This document shows, in pieces, positions 17,192 to 25,401 of a stretch of DNA of 41,704 bases (the first letter of the stretch is position 1; the number at the start of each line of letters is the position of its first letter). The DNA is taken from positions 1 to 41,704 of the forward strand of contig JAKPNC010000143.1 in NCBI GenBank assembly GCA_029548585.1, given 5' to 3'. Made by a program: the position numbers and the translations under genes. Under the pieces are notes generated by a model. It was not told where the DNA came from, searched no databases, and saw only the letters and a list, made by a program, of their open reading frames with translations. The stretch is from a bacterium (GTDB taxonomy: Bacteria; Ratteibacteria; UBA8468; B48-G9; JAFGKM01).

Positions 17192-18304
17192 TCAGCTTAC
17201 GATCCCGCCTTCTTCGCTCAGGAAGATGCCTTTCAGTTTCATCTCGACGCTCTGGGGATTCTCGGCGTGGCTTAAAGCCGTTTCCTTGTCGATATACCCG
17301 TTGTTAACCAGGTTCACAATGGAATTCTCGAAATCTACCATCCCGTCTTCCTTGCCCGCCTTTATTGCCTTTACGATTTTCTCGTCCTTTTCTTCCACTA
17401 TCAACCGGGCAATAAGTGGATTGATGAACATGATCTCGCAAGCCGGGATCCTCTGGATGTCGGGTTTGATGGAAGAAAGAAGCTGCTGGGAAACTACAGC
17501 CCTCAAGTGGAGGCTTATATCTTTCCTGACCTGCGGCTGCCGGTTCTGGGGAAAGAAATTGAGGATCCTGCCTATGGTCAGTGTTGCATTTGAACTGTGG
17601 AGCGTGCCGAAGACGAGGTGGCCGGTCTCTGCGGCGTGGAGAGCGAATTCAACGGTCTCTGTGTCCCTCATTTCCCCCACCAGGATGATGTCGGGATCTT
17701 CCCTTACTGCAAATTTGAGGGCGATTTTGAAGGATTCCACGTCTATCCCGATCTCCCTCTGCGTGATGATTGCTTTCTTGTTGGTATATAAAAACTCTAT
17801 GGGGTCTTCTATACACAGGATATGGCATGCCTTCTTTCCGTTGATATCGTTTACCAGGGCGGCCAGGGTTGAGGATTTGCCGCATCCGGTCGGCCCCGTT
17901 ACCAGTACAAGCCCGTTAACATAATGAGATATGTTTGCCAGTGTTTCCGGAAGGTTGAGGGACTTGAATGTCGGAATCTCGTCGGATATCCTTCTTGCCA
18001 CGATGGAAGTCGAGCCTCTCTGCCTGAATATGTTGACCCTGAACCTTCCGATCCCCTGCATCGCGAGGGCGATGTCTATGCCGCCGTTTTCCTCCAGGGC
18101 ATTCCTGTCCCTCTCCTTGACCAGGGTGTCCTTTATCAGTTCAAGCATCTCGTCTGACGAAAGCATGGGAAGGTTGTCCAGCCTTACCAGTTCTCCTTTT
18201 ATGCGCAGTATCGGAGGAGAACCTACGTGAAGATGTATGTCGGATGCGTTCATCTCTTTCGATTGTTTCATGAGGAATTTCAAGATATTATTTTCGTTGG
18301 ACAT
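17192..18304 (-). CDS. pilT: PilT-type type IV pilus retraction ATPase
   Basis: A 370-residue secretion ATPase. Order of features: N-terminal PAS-like domain with ASDIHLHVGSPPILRIKGEL, Walker A GPTGCGKSS (residues 137-145), Asp box around IEDPIEF, Walker B DIILVGEMRD (205-214), His box TGHLVFGTLHS (228-238), and a C-terminal helical region that lacks the zinc-binding tetracysteine motif of PilB-type extension ATPases. PilT depolymerises the pilus and drives twitching. The C-terminus (AIKAGKEDGMVDFENSIVNL) has PilT-like features; PilU is the main alternative. No other pilus gene is in the window. Transcribed convergently to the M20 gene. Confidence 0.9.
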   Translation of the reverse strand: MSNENNILKFLMKQSKEMNASDIHLHVGSPPILRIKGELVRLDNLPMLSSDEMLELIKDTLVKERDRNALEENGGIDIALAMQGIGRFRVNIFRQRGSTSIVARRISDEIPTFKSLNLPETLANISHYVNGLVLVTGPTGCGKSSTLAALVNDINGKKACHILCIEDPIEFLYTNKKAIITQREIGIDVESFKIALKFAVREDPDIILVGEMRDTETVEFALHAAETGHLVFGTLHSSNATLTIGRILNFFPQNRQPQVRKDISLHLRAVVSQQLLSSIKPDIQRIPACEIMFINPLIARLIVEEKDEKIVKAIKAGKEDGMVDFENSIVNLVNNGYIDKETALSHAENPQSVEMKLKGIFLSEEGGIVS

Positions 18305-18360
18305 GGCGGTACTCCCGTGTTAAAATTGAAATTTTACCACATGTATATTAACATATATGC

Positions 18361-18867
18361 ATGAAAATTGCCATTGTATATTTTTCCCTTTCGGGACGGA
18401 CCGAACTTCTCAGCGGACTGGCCGCCTCTGCTGCCAGGGAAGAGAAGGCCGGGGTTGCCGTTTTCAGGCTTGAAACCGGGGATACGGGATCTTTTATCAA
18501 GAACTGCATGGATGCTTTCGGCAAAAAAACGGCCATGCTTAAGGAAGTCCCTGATACGAAAGGGTTTGACATGCTTTTCCTTTGCACCCCCGTCTGGGCA
18601 TTTGACATAACCCCCGCAATGCGCTCTTTCATAGGGCTTTCAGACATGAGGGGAAAAGGAGTCTTCCTCATGACGACTTACGGCAGCGGGAAGGGAAAGG
18701 AGAGGGCCATGAAGAGCTTTGAATCCCTCGTCCGGGAGGCCGGCGGCGAGGTGTTAGGAAAGTCCGAACTTAAAGGAAGGAAGGTCATTGAAGAATTCGA
18801 TTCCACAAAAGGAGGGATAAAGAAATGCTTAGAACAATTTCGACAGACAAAGCCCCCTGGGCGATAG
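18361..18867 (+). CDS. Flavodoxin-family protein
   Basis: A 168-residue flavodoxin-like protein. The FMN phosphate-binding loop is SLSGRTE after the first strand MKIAIVYF, and the aromatic/FMN loop region is LCTPVWAFDITPAMRSFI, with TTYGSGKG later. It is probably a cytoplasmic FMN electron carrier or a quinone/flavin reductase-like protein. The ATG lacks a clear ribosome site and the 56-base divergent gap to pilT is AT-rich, so a short or leaderless transcript is possible. It overlaps ridA by 43 bases in another frame. Confidence 0.82.
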   Translation: MKIAIVYFSLSGRTELLSGLAASAAREEKAGVAVFRLETGDTGSFIKNCMDAFGKKTAMLKEVPDTKGFDMLFLCTPVWAFDITPAMRSFIGLSDMRGKGVFLMTTYGSGKGKERAMKSFESLVREAGGEVLGKSELKGRKVIEEFDSTKGGIKKCLEQFRQTKPPGR

Positions 18868-19205
18868 GTCCTTATTCCCAGGCGATTGTTGCCGGCAACC
18901 TTGTTTTCCTCTCGGGGCAGATACCCATAGAACCTTCTTCCAACGAGATGGTGAAAGGCGATATCTCTGTCCAGACTCAGCAGGTCATACAGAATATCAT
19001 CGTCATACTGAAGGAAGCGGGATGTGGCATAGAAAACGTTGTAAAGACAACGGTCTTTCTGCAGGACATGAAGGATTTCGAGAAGATGAACCTGGTATAT
19101 GCAGGGTATTTCAAGCATAAGCCGGCAAGGAGCACGGTCCAGGTTGCATGCCTTCCAAAAAAGGCTCTTGTTGAGATAGAGTGCGTTGCCGTCATGGGAG
19201 GGTGA
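18825..19205 (+). CDS. ridA: RidA-family enamine/imine deaminase
   Basis: A 126-residue YjgF/YER057c/UK114 protein, normal length. Hallmarks are APWAIGPYSQAIVAGNLVFLSGQIPI at the N-terminus (split here: APWAIGPYSQAI and LVFLSGQIPI), VVKTTVFLQDMKDFEKMN, and the substrate-binding arginine in PARSTVQVACLPKKALVEIE. RidA removes reactive enamines/imines formed by PLP enzymes. The ATG is within the flavodoxin gene and follows AAAGGAGGG at a good distance, so both genes are probably co-translated. Confidence 0.95.
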   Translation: MLRTISTDKAPWAIGPYSQAIVAGNLVFLSGQIPIEPSSNEMVKGDISVQTQQVIQNIIVILKEAGCGIENVVKTTVFLQDMKDFEKMNLVYAGYFKHKPARSTVQVACLPKKALVEIECVAVMGG

Positions 19206-19207
19206 GT

Positions 19208-19624
19208 CTATTCGCCTATTATCTTTACCAGGACGCGCTTCTTTCTTCTTCCGTCGAATTCCCCGTAAAAGACTTGTTCCCACGGGCCGAAATCAAGCCT
19301 GCCTCCTGTTATGGCTATGACCGCTTCCCTTCCCATGATCTGCCTCTTCAGGTGGGCGTCTCCGTTATCTTCCCCCGTGTTGTGCTCGTACCTTGAAACG
19401 GGTTCGTGGGGGGCAATCCCTTCAAGCCATTTTTCAAAATCCCTGTGAAGGCCGGGCTCATCGTCGTTCACGAATACGCTTGCGGTTATGTGCATCGCGT
19501 TCACAAGGCATAATCCTTCCCTGATCCCGCTTTCATCGACCGCTGCCTGTACCTGGCTTGTTATGTTGACGAATCCGAACCTGCCCGGGATATTGAAAAA
19601 AAGTTCTTTCCTCCAGCTTTTCAC
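19208..19624 (-). CDS. YjbQ-family (UPF0047) protein
   Basis: A 138-residue protein of the YjbQ/UPF0047 family, with LVNAMHITASVFVNDDEPGL, YEHNTGEDNGDAHLKRQIMG and ITGGRLDFGPWEQVFYGEFD, including the conserved His residues at its active site. Members have been described as having secondary thiamin-phosphate synthase activity, but their main role is unsettled. GTG at 19624 is chosen because AAAGGAG lies eight bases upstream and the protein then has usual length; the frame is open 19 codons further, where it would run into the upstream gene. It is the last gene of a minus operon after a zinc dehydrogenase. Confidence 0.9.
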   Translation of the reverse strand: MKSWRKELFFNIPGRFGFVNITSQVQAAVDESGIREGLCLVNAMHITASVFVNDDEPGLHRDFEKWLEGIAPHEPVSRYEHNTGEDNGDAHLKRQIMGREAVIAITGGRLDFGPWEQVFYGEFDGRRKKRVLVKIIGE

Positions 19625-19670
19625 GGCTTTTTCTCCTTTCCGGTTCAGCGGGCGGGATGCATCAATACAT

Positions 19671-20699
19671 TCACGGGACAAGGACGGCCTTGATTACCGG
19701 TTTGGACCCGTCAATTATCGAAGACATGACATCCCCTGCCTGCCCGAACCCGAACCGGTGGGTTATCAGGTCCTCTGCGGGAAGGAGTCCCTCCCTGAGA
19801 ATGTTTATTGCCACCGGGAAGTTGATCGCAGGTTCTGCGAATGTCGGCCTGAGGGTTATCTTGCGGAATATCATGTCGTTTATATCCACGCTGATCTTAT
19901 TCTTTCCCCCGAAGTGGAGCCCGTAAAACGTAATGATGCCTCCGAAACGTATGATCCTGAAAGCGTCGTAGATGCTTTCGGGAGGGGAGGAAACTATAAT
20001 CCTGTCAACCCCGTCAGGAAATTTTTTCCTGATAGCGCCTTCTATGTCGTCTTTACCCTGTTCGAGCACGAGGTCGCACCCCCACTTTTTTGCGAGTTCA
20101 AGCCTTGCCTTCTCTCTCGGGTTAGCGGCCTGCATGCCCGTGATTGCAACGAAACCCGCCCCTCTCAGCCTTGCTATCCTGGCAGACATAAGCCCGAGAG
20201 GACCAGGGCCGAGAACGAGGACGCTTCCCCCGAGGGGGATATCTGCGTTAAGAACGGAGGTCAGAGATACCGCGAGCGGTTCGGTCAGGGACGCCGGGAC
20301 GTAATCGAGCCCTTCGAACCTGTTCAGACAGTTGAAATTGACTGAAAGATATTCCCCCATCCCTGGCTGGTTCTCCATGTTGTACATGTTCCTGCAGAAT
20401 TCCGGGTGGCCGCTCTTGCAGTCCCTGCAGACACCGCACATGGTGCAGTCTTCGACTATGACCCTGTCCCCGGCTTTAACGTTCCTGACATTCTTCCCCG
20501 TTTCGACGACCTCTGCCGCAACCTCGTGGCCAAGCGGCATGTATCCTTCTTCCCAGTCTTTCACGAAGTTGATATCCGTTCCGCATACCCCGCAGGCCCT
20601 TACCCTGACTATCACGTGGTTTTCGTCGGGGGGAGGGATCTCCCTTTTCTCCGTTTTGATATCCAGATATTTTTTTCCGTACAGTCCCTTGCTTTCCAT
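19671..20699 (-). CDS. Zinc-dependent medium-chain alcohol/polyol dehydrogenase
   Basis: A 342-residue MDR dehydrogenase. The catalytic zinc site is visible in ACGVCGTDINF (Cys) and LGHEVAAEV (His-Glu). The structural zinc lobe has four cysteines in CTMCGVCRDCKSGHPEFC. The NAD(P)-binding fold is VLVLGPGPLGLMSARIARL. It is similar to threonine, sorbitol and galactitol dehydrogenases, so it probably oxidises a polyol or sugar alcohol in the cytoplasm. It lies between a DegT aminotransferase (60 bases upstream) and YjbQ, in one direction, and is likely part of the transcript started at 22253. Confidence 0.92.
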   Translation of the reverse strand: MESKGLYGKKYLDIKTEKREIPPPDENHVIVRVRACGVCGTDINFVKDWEEGYMPLGHEVAAEVVETGKNVRNVKAGDRVIVEDCTMCGVCRDCKSGHPEFCRNMYNMENQPGMGEYLSVNFNCLNRFEGLDYVPASLTEPLAVSLTSVLNADIPLGGSVLVLGPGPLGLMSARIARLRGAGFVAITGMQAANPREKARLELAKKWGCDLVLEQGKDDIEGAIRKKFPDGVDRIIVSSPPESIYDAFRIIRFGGIITFYGLHFGGKNKISVDINDMIFRKITLRPTFAEPAINFPVAINILREGLLPAEDLITHRFGFGQAGDVMSSIIDGSKPVIKAVLVP

Positions 20700-20759
20700 T
20701 GGTTCTCCTTTGTCCAGGCGTCCCGGAACACGGTTGCGGCCATTTGAAGATCCGGCGCC

Positions 20760-22091
20760 CTATGCCGCGCCGTAAAGCTTCCCGTCGGCACCCGGGAAGA
20801 TATTGTCGTCCACGTGTTCCATGACCGTTGAAATATCCCCGAAGACTTTTTCAAAAGCGGACGCGATTTTCTCCATGAGATCTTTTCCGTTGGGGGTATG
20901 TACGCCGTGGACTATGGTGTAATTGTCGCAAAGGTCCCTTGCAACCGGATAATTGTCCACGTTGTAATCGTACCTGATGCCCCTGCTTTCGTTTACCGAC
21001 CACGGATAGCTGGAACCGCCGTAACCGAGCTTGCTCTGGAAAATATCCTGGGCGGGTACGGGCATCGTCTGCCACTGTCCAACGAGTACTCCTTCCATGT
21101 AAAGCGCTTTCTCAACGGCTGTCCTGAATTCCCGCGGAGTGCACTTGACGCCCGCCTCTTCGGGGTTGAACCTGACGTTGTACATGAAGTAGACATGCTT
21201 GCAGTCGTCCGGCCTGTACGGAGGCACGACACCCGGTATCTTCCCGATCCTTTCTGTGAGGTACCCGGCATTACTGATCCTCGTGTCGTTGTATTCGTCA
21301 AGGTGTTTCAGCTGCCCCCTTGTAAAAGCTGCGGGAAGCTCCTGGTTCCTGTACATGTAACCCAGGATGGATGCGTTATATTTCCTCCTGTGGCTGACTT
21401 CGTCCACCTCGTCTCCGAAACACCTGATAAGGCTGCCTTTCCTGAGAAGCGTTTCGTCGTTGGTAACAAAGAATCCTCCTTCTCCGCCGGAAAGGTTCTT
21501 AAAGTTGTTAAGGCTGAAGGCGGCAATATGTCCGATCGTACCTACTTTCCTGCCTTTATATGTCGCTCCATGTGCCTGGCAGGCATCTTCTATTACAAAC
21601 AAATTGTGTTTTTTCGCTATTTCAAGGATGGGATCCATGTCGGCCGGAAGTCCCTGTATGTGGACGGGAATGATGGCTTTCGTTCTTTCCGTTATGGCAG
21701 CCTCGAGTTTTGCGGGGTCCATGTTATACGTCCTTTTGTCTATATCCACGAAAACAGGTATGGCGTTCTGGTGTATTGCGCATGATGCCGAGGCAAGGAA
21801 TGTAAAAGCTGATGTTATTATTTCATCGCCCGGCCCGGCGCCTATCGCTGATAAGGCCATGTGAAGGGCTGCGGTACCGCTGCAGGTCGTAAGGCAATGC
21901 TTTACCCCGAGGTATTCCGCCCATTCTTTTTCGAGAGATGTAACCTGCGGAGCCGTTCCTCCCGCGAAGATGCCGCTCTCCATTGTTTCATTGACAAAAA
22001 AACGGGTTTCCTCGTTGACCACGGGCCAGTTCTTGTAGTCGTTTCTCTTCAATACGGGCGTCCCGCCTTCAATAGCCAGTTTTTCTTTCAT
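20760..22091 (-). CDS. DegT/DnrJ/EryC1/StrS-family PLP aminotransferase
   Basis: A 443-residue sugar aminotransferase-type protein. The ATG at 22091 follows GGAGGAAAT; the frame runs 37 codons further upstream, but that part has no ribosome site and lies in the leader. Motifs: CSGTAALHMALSAIG, DEIITSAFTFLASA, VIEDACQAHGATYKGRKVG, and the PLP-lysine block AFSLNNFKNLSGGEGG (Lys198). The family makes amino sugars from keto sugars, with some members acting as dehydratases on similar substrates. A zinc dehydrogenase directly downstream could make the keto substrate. A good promoter is found at 22230-22258. Confidence 0.92.
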   Translation of the reverse strand: MKEKLAIEGGTPVLKRNDYKNWPVVNEETRFFVNETMESGIFAGGTAPQVTSLEKEWAEYLGVKHCLTTCSGTAALHMALSAIGAGPGDEIITSAFTFLASASCAIHQNAIPVFVDIDKRTYNMDPAKLEAAITERTKAIIPVHIQGLPADMDPILEIAKKHNLFVIEDACQAHGATYKGRKVGTIGHIAAFSLNNFKNLSGGEGGFFVTNDETLLRKGSLIRCFGDEVDEVSHRRKYNASILGYMYRNQELPAAFTRGQLKHLDEYNDTRISNAGYLTERIGKIPGVVPPYRPDDCKHVYFMYNVRFNPEEAGVKCTPREFRTAVEKALYMEGVLVGQWQTMPVPAQDIFQSKLGYGGSSYPWSVNESRGIRYDYNVDNYPVARDLCDNYTIVHGVHTPNGKDLMEKIASAFEKVFGDISTVMEHVDDNIFPGADGKLYGAA

Positions 22092-22229
22092 ATTTCCTCC
22101 GCTGTTGTTTGACCTGCCGTCGTGATGTAAGTCTTCCTCTCCCCGTTGGGCATATTTTGGCTGACAATTCAGTTTCAACGATGCCATTGCAGGCATTGCC
22201 ATATTTGCTTTTCCTGCCGGGGCAAGAAT

Positions 22230-22258
22230 AGTCTAACCAATTTAAGCCCGGGTGTCAA
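22230..22258 (-). promoter_or_regulatory. Sigma-70-type promoter for the DegT operon
   Basis: On the minus strand TTGACA (22258-22253) and TAGACT (22235-22230) are exactly 17 bases apart. Transcription would start near 22223, which leaves a leader of about 130 bases before the ATG at 22091. I recognise no riboswitch in that leader. Confidence 0.65.
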
Positions 22259-22311
22259 GGGGGGAGTCAAAGGGGGTAACGGCAGGGCAGCCTCTTTATC
22301 ATGACTTCATT

Positions 22312-23370
22312 TCATCCGTCCTTTTCCGGCAATCCTTTTTCATCCAGGATCCATCTCGGCCGCCTGATGAAGGGGCCGTTTTCAAAGACCTGTTCTATCC
22401 CCGTACATTTTTCCAGGTAATCAAAACAGCTTCTCATGCATCCCCTGGAACCCTCTATGCCGAGAGCTCCTTCTCCCCATTTCTGTATGTAAGCGTGTCC
22501 CGGAATAATGTATCCCGAAGGATGCTCTGAAGATTTTCTCCATTCTCCTGTTGACATCGGCCAGCAGAACTTGTAGGCCGTTTCCTCGGTTACCCGCTGC
22601 TTATTTGCATCGAAGCTGTAACCCGGCAAGGCTTTGGAAATGAACGGCGACACCCTGGGATCTCCGCCGTGATAGGCGAGGGTGCATCTTCCCATGTCAA
22701 CGTCAGCCCATCTGTAAGTTTTATCCTCTATTTTTATTTCAACGAATTTCTTCTCCCTTATATGCGGGATTGCCCCCGGACATCCTCTTACGCATGCCAT
22801 ATCCAGTTTGCATATGCTGTTGGGTTCCACGAGGGGATCCGGTTCCAGTTTCAGATCGGTCAGGATGGCTGCAAGCCTCTGTCTCGGACCGAACCTCCTG
22901 GTGAGGAATATCTTTGACCATCCAATCTCCCCTATGCCGGCGGCCACCCCCGCGATTCTTATCGCAAGGTTGACTTCCGGTGCAATGCCGCCCTTTCTTA
23001 GGGGCCCGGTTTCCGGGGGGCCTTCAACGGTTATTCCCGAATAAAGGGGAACGGCTTCGTAACCAGAGTCTTCTATGAAGCAGGCGGTTTCGTAGAGAGG
23101 CATCTGCAGGAAAAAGGTGTTCAGGAGGCCGGAATAATCAAAGTAGGAGTAATTTGGCCAGTATGTTCCTTCCTCTATGCCCCGCCATCCCCCCCTGACG
23201 ATCCGGCGCCCGACGACTATTACCGATCTTGCCCCTGGGAATATGCTTTCAGGATGCATCCTCTCAGGGGCGCCTCTGAATCTCTCCATGCTTGCCACCC
23301 CGAAAAGGTCGAGCCCTCGGGATAACGCGAACTCCCTGATCTCCTCTTTTCCCGGTTCCCGGAAAGACAT
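22312..23370 (-). CDS. QueG-like Fe-S protein, larger paralog
   Basis: A 352-residue protein related to the epoxyqueuosine reductase/4Fe-4S double-cluster family. N-terminal EIREFALSRGLDLFGVASMERF and IFPGARSVIVVGRRI are typical of that family. Cysteines suited to iron-sulfur clusters occur in CKLDMACVRGCPGAI, then MGRCTL, and late in GCMRSCFDYLEKC. It lacks the complete paired CxxCxxCxxxCP motifs of true QueG, so tRNA modification is not assumed; corrinoid or flavin redox roles are alternatives. GGAGGAG precedes the start. It is 13 bases after a shorter paralog, and both likely share a transcript. Confidence 0.7.
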   Translation of the reverse strand: MSFREPGKEEIREFALSRGLDLFGVASMERFRGAPERMHPESIFPGARSVIVVGRRIVRGGWRGIEEGTYWPNYSYFDYSGLLNTFFLQMPLYETACFIEDSGYEAVPLYSGITVEGPPETGPLRKGGIAPEVNLAIRIAGVAAGIGEIGWSKIFLTRRFGPRQRLAAILTDLKLEPDPLVEPNSICKLDMACVRGCPGAIPHIREKKFVEIKIEDKTYRWADVDMGRCTLAYHGGDPRVSPFISKALPGYSFDANKQRVTEETAYKFCWPMSTGEWRKSSEHPSGYIIPGHAYIQKWGEGALGIEGSRGCMRSCFDYLEKCTGIEQVFENGPFIRRPRWILDEKGLPEKDG

Positions 23371-23383
23371 CTTTTTCTCCTCC

Positions 23384-24229
23384 TTACATTCTGTAAAGGT
23401 CTTTTTCTTCCCTTACTGTCCAGGTCTCTCTCTGTCTGAAAGGCAGCCTGAAACGGCTTTTTATCCTTCCGCTCCTTTCGAGATAATCCATGCAGGTTCT
23501 TATGCACACGGAGGCTATCCTGTCAGGCCTGCCTGCCGGGTGGTGAGGGTTCTTCACCGCGCCGTTTTTGCATGAGGCGCATTTACCGTAATCAATTTCG
23601 GCCACCCGCATCTTCCTTCCCGAGATTTCAAGCTCCCTGTCTCCGTTGAAAGCCCCGAGGGGGCAAAATCCCCCGCACTCCCCGTTGCGCGGGCATATCT
23701 CTTCCGCGGGAAGAGGGTCGGGCTCAAGTACTGCGTCGGTGAGGATCATCTGGAATCTCTGCCTGGGGCCGAATTCAGGCGTAAGGAATATGCCGCAGTA
23801 GCCTATTTCACCAAGTCCCGCCCTGACCGCTGCATCGTCGAAATCGAGCATCACGTTTGGTTCCGGAACGCCTTTTCTTACCGCGACGCCCATGGGAGGA
23901 ACCTCCGGAGGGAGGTTTGGCAGGGGCACTGCTTCCCATCCGTTGTCTTCGAGGAATTCCGAGACCCTGAATGTTGTCATTGCAATGAAACGGTTCTCGA
24001 GCCAGTTATATCCGTGAAACATGTAATTCTGGAAATTGGTTCCTTCCTCCACTCCCCTGAGGGTTCCCCTTGTTATTCTCCTGCCGATCATTATCACGGA
24101 TCTTGCCTCCGGGAATATGGACCTTGGATCCTTTCTCCGGGTAAGGCCGTCGAACCTGTCTATCCCGGATATGCCCGCCAGGTCCGCTCCCGCCGAGAAT
24201 GCGTATTCCTTAAGTTGTCTGCTCTCCAT
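23384..24229 (-). CDS. QueG-like Fe-S protein, shorter paralog
   Basis: A 281-residue paralog of the next gene. They share LKEYAFSAGADLAGISG-type starts, the block SIFPEARSVIMIGRRITRG, the fixed segment EEGTNFQNYMF (EEGTYWPNYSY in the partner), and GLGEIGYCGIFLTPEFGPRQ. Cluster cysteines: CPRNGECGGFCPLGAF, then GKCASC, then VCIRTCMDYLE. ATG 24229 is chosen because CGGAG lies six bases before; the frame is open 13 codons further upstream. The pair probably arose by tandem duplication and may form a heterodimer. The electron donor and substrate are unknown. Confidence 0.7.
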   Translation of the reverse strand: MESRQLKEYAFSAGADLAGISGIDRFDGLTRRKDPRSIFPEARSVIMIGRRITRGTLRGVEEGTNFQNYMFHGYNWLENRFIAMTTFRVSEFLEDNGWEAVPLPNLPPEVPPMGVAVRKGVPEPNVMLDFDDAAVRAGLGEIGYCGIFLTPEFGPRQRFQMILTDAVLEPDPLPAEEICPRNGECGGFCPLGAFNGDRELEISGRKMRVAEIDYGKCASCKNGAVKNPHHPAGRPDRIASVCIRTCMDYLERSGRIKSRFRLPFRQRETWTVREEKDLYRM

Positions 24230-24324
24230 TTTTTTCTCCGTTTTGGGACTTTCACGTGAAGCGTCCAACCATGTATGTTATCACATAAATCCTTCCCGAT
24301 ACAGAGAGGGGACTGAATGGAAAA

Positions 24325-24353
24325 TTGACTCCGGCCTCTGGAAAACTTATAAT
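24325..24353 (+). promoter_or_regulatory. Near-consensus promoter of tolQ, predicted leaderless mRNA
   Basis: TTGACT (24325-24330) and a perfect TATAAT (24348-24353) are 17 bases apart. Only seven bases separate the -10 element from the tolQ ATG at 24361, so the predicted transcription start is at or next to the A of the ATG. No Shine-Dalgarno sequence is present. Confidence 0.75.
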
Positions 24354-24360
24354 AATCACC

Positions 24361-24963
24361 ATGGGAAATGTATGGATTTCTTCGTGGAATCATTGCGATG
24401 CAGCCGGCAAGGCAATCATGGTAGGGCTTCTTTTCCTGTCCGTATATTCATGGTATATCCTTGTGGAAAAATTCCTCGTCCTGAAAGACGTGGAAAAAAA
24501 GAACAGGCTTTTCGTTAAATCCTTCAAAAAGGGAGAAATCCCCCGGCGGATCAAGTGTCCCCTTAACTCGATTCTCGAATACGGCGAGGAACTGAAGGTC
24601 AGGTCGGGGGCGGAATATGCAGAGAAGCATCTTGAAAAGGCATTTCTCAGGGAGCAGGGGCTCCTCGAGAAGAAGATGACATCCCTTGCGACCATCGCCA
24701 CAATTGCGCCTTTTCTCGGGCTGCTGGGCACCGTCTGGGGTCTGCTACTTTCATTCATGGGGATAGTCGCGGCAGGTTCTTCTTCTGTCAAGGTGGTGGC
24801 CGCGGGTGTTTCTGAAGCCCTGGTCACAACGGTTGCCGGATTATTGGTAGCCATACCTGCGGCAACAGGTTACAACTACTACAGGGACCGTATATTCAAC
24901 ATTCTTGAAGGAATGGAGTACCTTTTTCCGAATATCATTGATTACCTGAAGAGGAAGGATTGA
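24361..24963 (+). CDS. tolQ: TolQ/ExbB-family proton channel protein
   Basis: A 200-residue inner-membrane protein with three membrane helices: about residues 18-37 (MVGLLFLSVYSWYILVEKFL), then after a long cytoplasmic loop TIATIAPFLGLLGTVWGLLL and SEALVTTVAGLLVAIPAATGY. These contain the MotA/TolQ/ExbB signature with the conserved GLLGTVWG and the Thr/Ala-rich third helix. With TolR it forms the proton-driven motor that energises TolA. ATG 24361 is taken since in-frame codons upstream fall in the promoter. The gene order tolQRAB-pal confirms Tol rather than Exb. Confidence 0.93.
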   Translation: MGNVWISSWNHCDAAGKAIMVGLLFLSVYSWYILVEKFLVLKDVEKKNRLFVKSFKKGEIPRRIKCPLNSILEYGEELKVRSGAEYAEKHLEKAFLREQGLLEKKMTSLATIATIAPFLGLLGTVWGLLLSFMGIVAAGSSSVKVVAAGVSEALVTTVAGLLVAIPAATGYNYYRDRIFNILEGMEYLFPNIIDYLKRKD

Positions 24964-24996
24964 AGAGAGAGACATTGTCTCGCCGGGGAGGAAAAA

Positions 24997-25401
24997 ATGG
25001 AGGGCATGACAAGGAGGAAAAGCAATCACACGCTTCCCCAGCTCAATATTACCAACCTCGTTGACGTTGCGTTGACTCTTGTTGTCATACTGCTTATCAT
25101 CTCCCCTTTCATAGAGCAGGGAATAGATGTGAAACTTCCTTCGTCTTCCCCTTCCGAAATCAGGGTCGAAAAGAGCCTGGTTATAACAGTTGCGCCAAAC
25201 GGGGTTTATTACGTTGAAAGCAGGAACGTGACCCTTGGAGAAATGTCCGGGATCCTCAGGGAGAAGAAGGCGCAGCAGGAGGGTCTCTCCGTAATAATCA
25301 AGGGAGACGGGAACGTTCCTTACAAGGATATCGTCAAGGCGCTTGACACGGCGAAAAAATGCGGAATAGAGAAAATTGGACTTGCCACCCAGGCAGAATA
25401 A
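24997..25401 (+). CDS. tolR: TolR/ExbD-family protein
   Basis: A 134-residue bitopic protein: a short cytoplasmic N-terminus, one membrane helix (NLVDVALTLVVILLIISPFI) with the functionally key Asp in VDVALTL, then a periplasmic domain with the family motif VTVAPNGVYYVESRNV (preceded by KSLVI) and VIIKGDGNVPYKDIVKALDTAKKCGIEKIGLAT. It is the second part of the TolQR motor. GGGGAGG lies six bases before the ATG. It overlaps the tolA-like gene by 43 bases. Confidence 0.93.
   Translation: MEGMTRRKSNHTLPQLNITNLVDVALTLVVILLIISPFIEQGIDVKLPSSSPSEIRVEKSLVITVAPNGVYYVESRNVTLGEMSGILREKKAQQEGLSVIIKGDGNVPYKDIVKALDTAKKCGIEKIGLATQAE

Noticed and set aside
17004..17924. A 306-codon plus-strand frame opposite pilT
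   Set aside because: It spans two real genes (end of M20, most of pilT) in antisense and has no ribosome site or motif.
20898..21785. A 295-codon plus-strand frame opposite the DegT gene
   Set aside because: The minus strand encodes a clear aminotransferase with all motifs; the plus frame is an antisense shadow.
24251..24260. Palindrome TTCACGTGAA upstream of the QueG-like pair as an operator
   Set aside because: It is only ten bases, single copy, and not placed against a convincing promoter.
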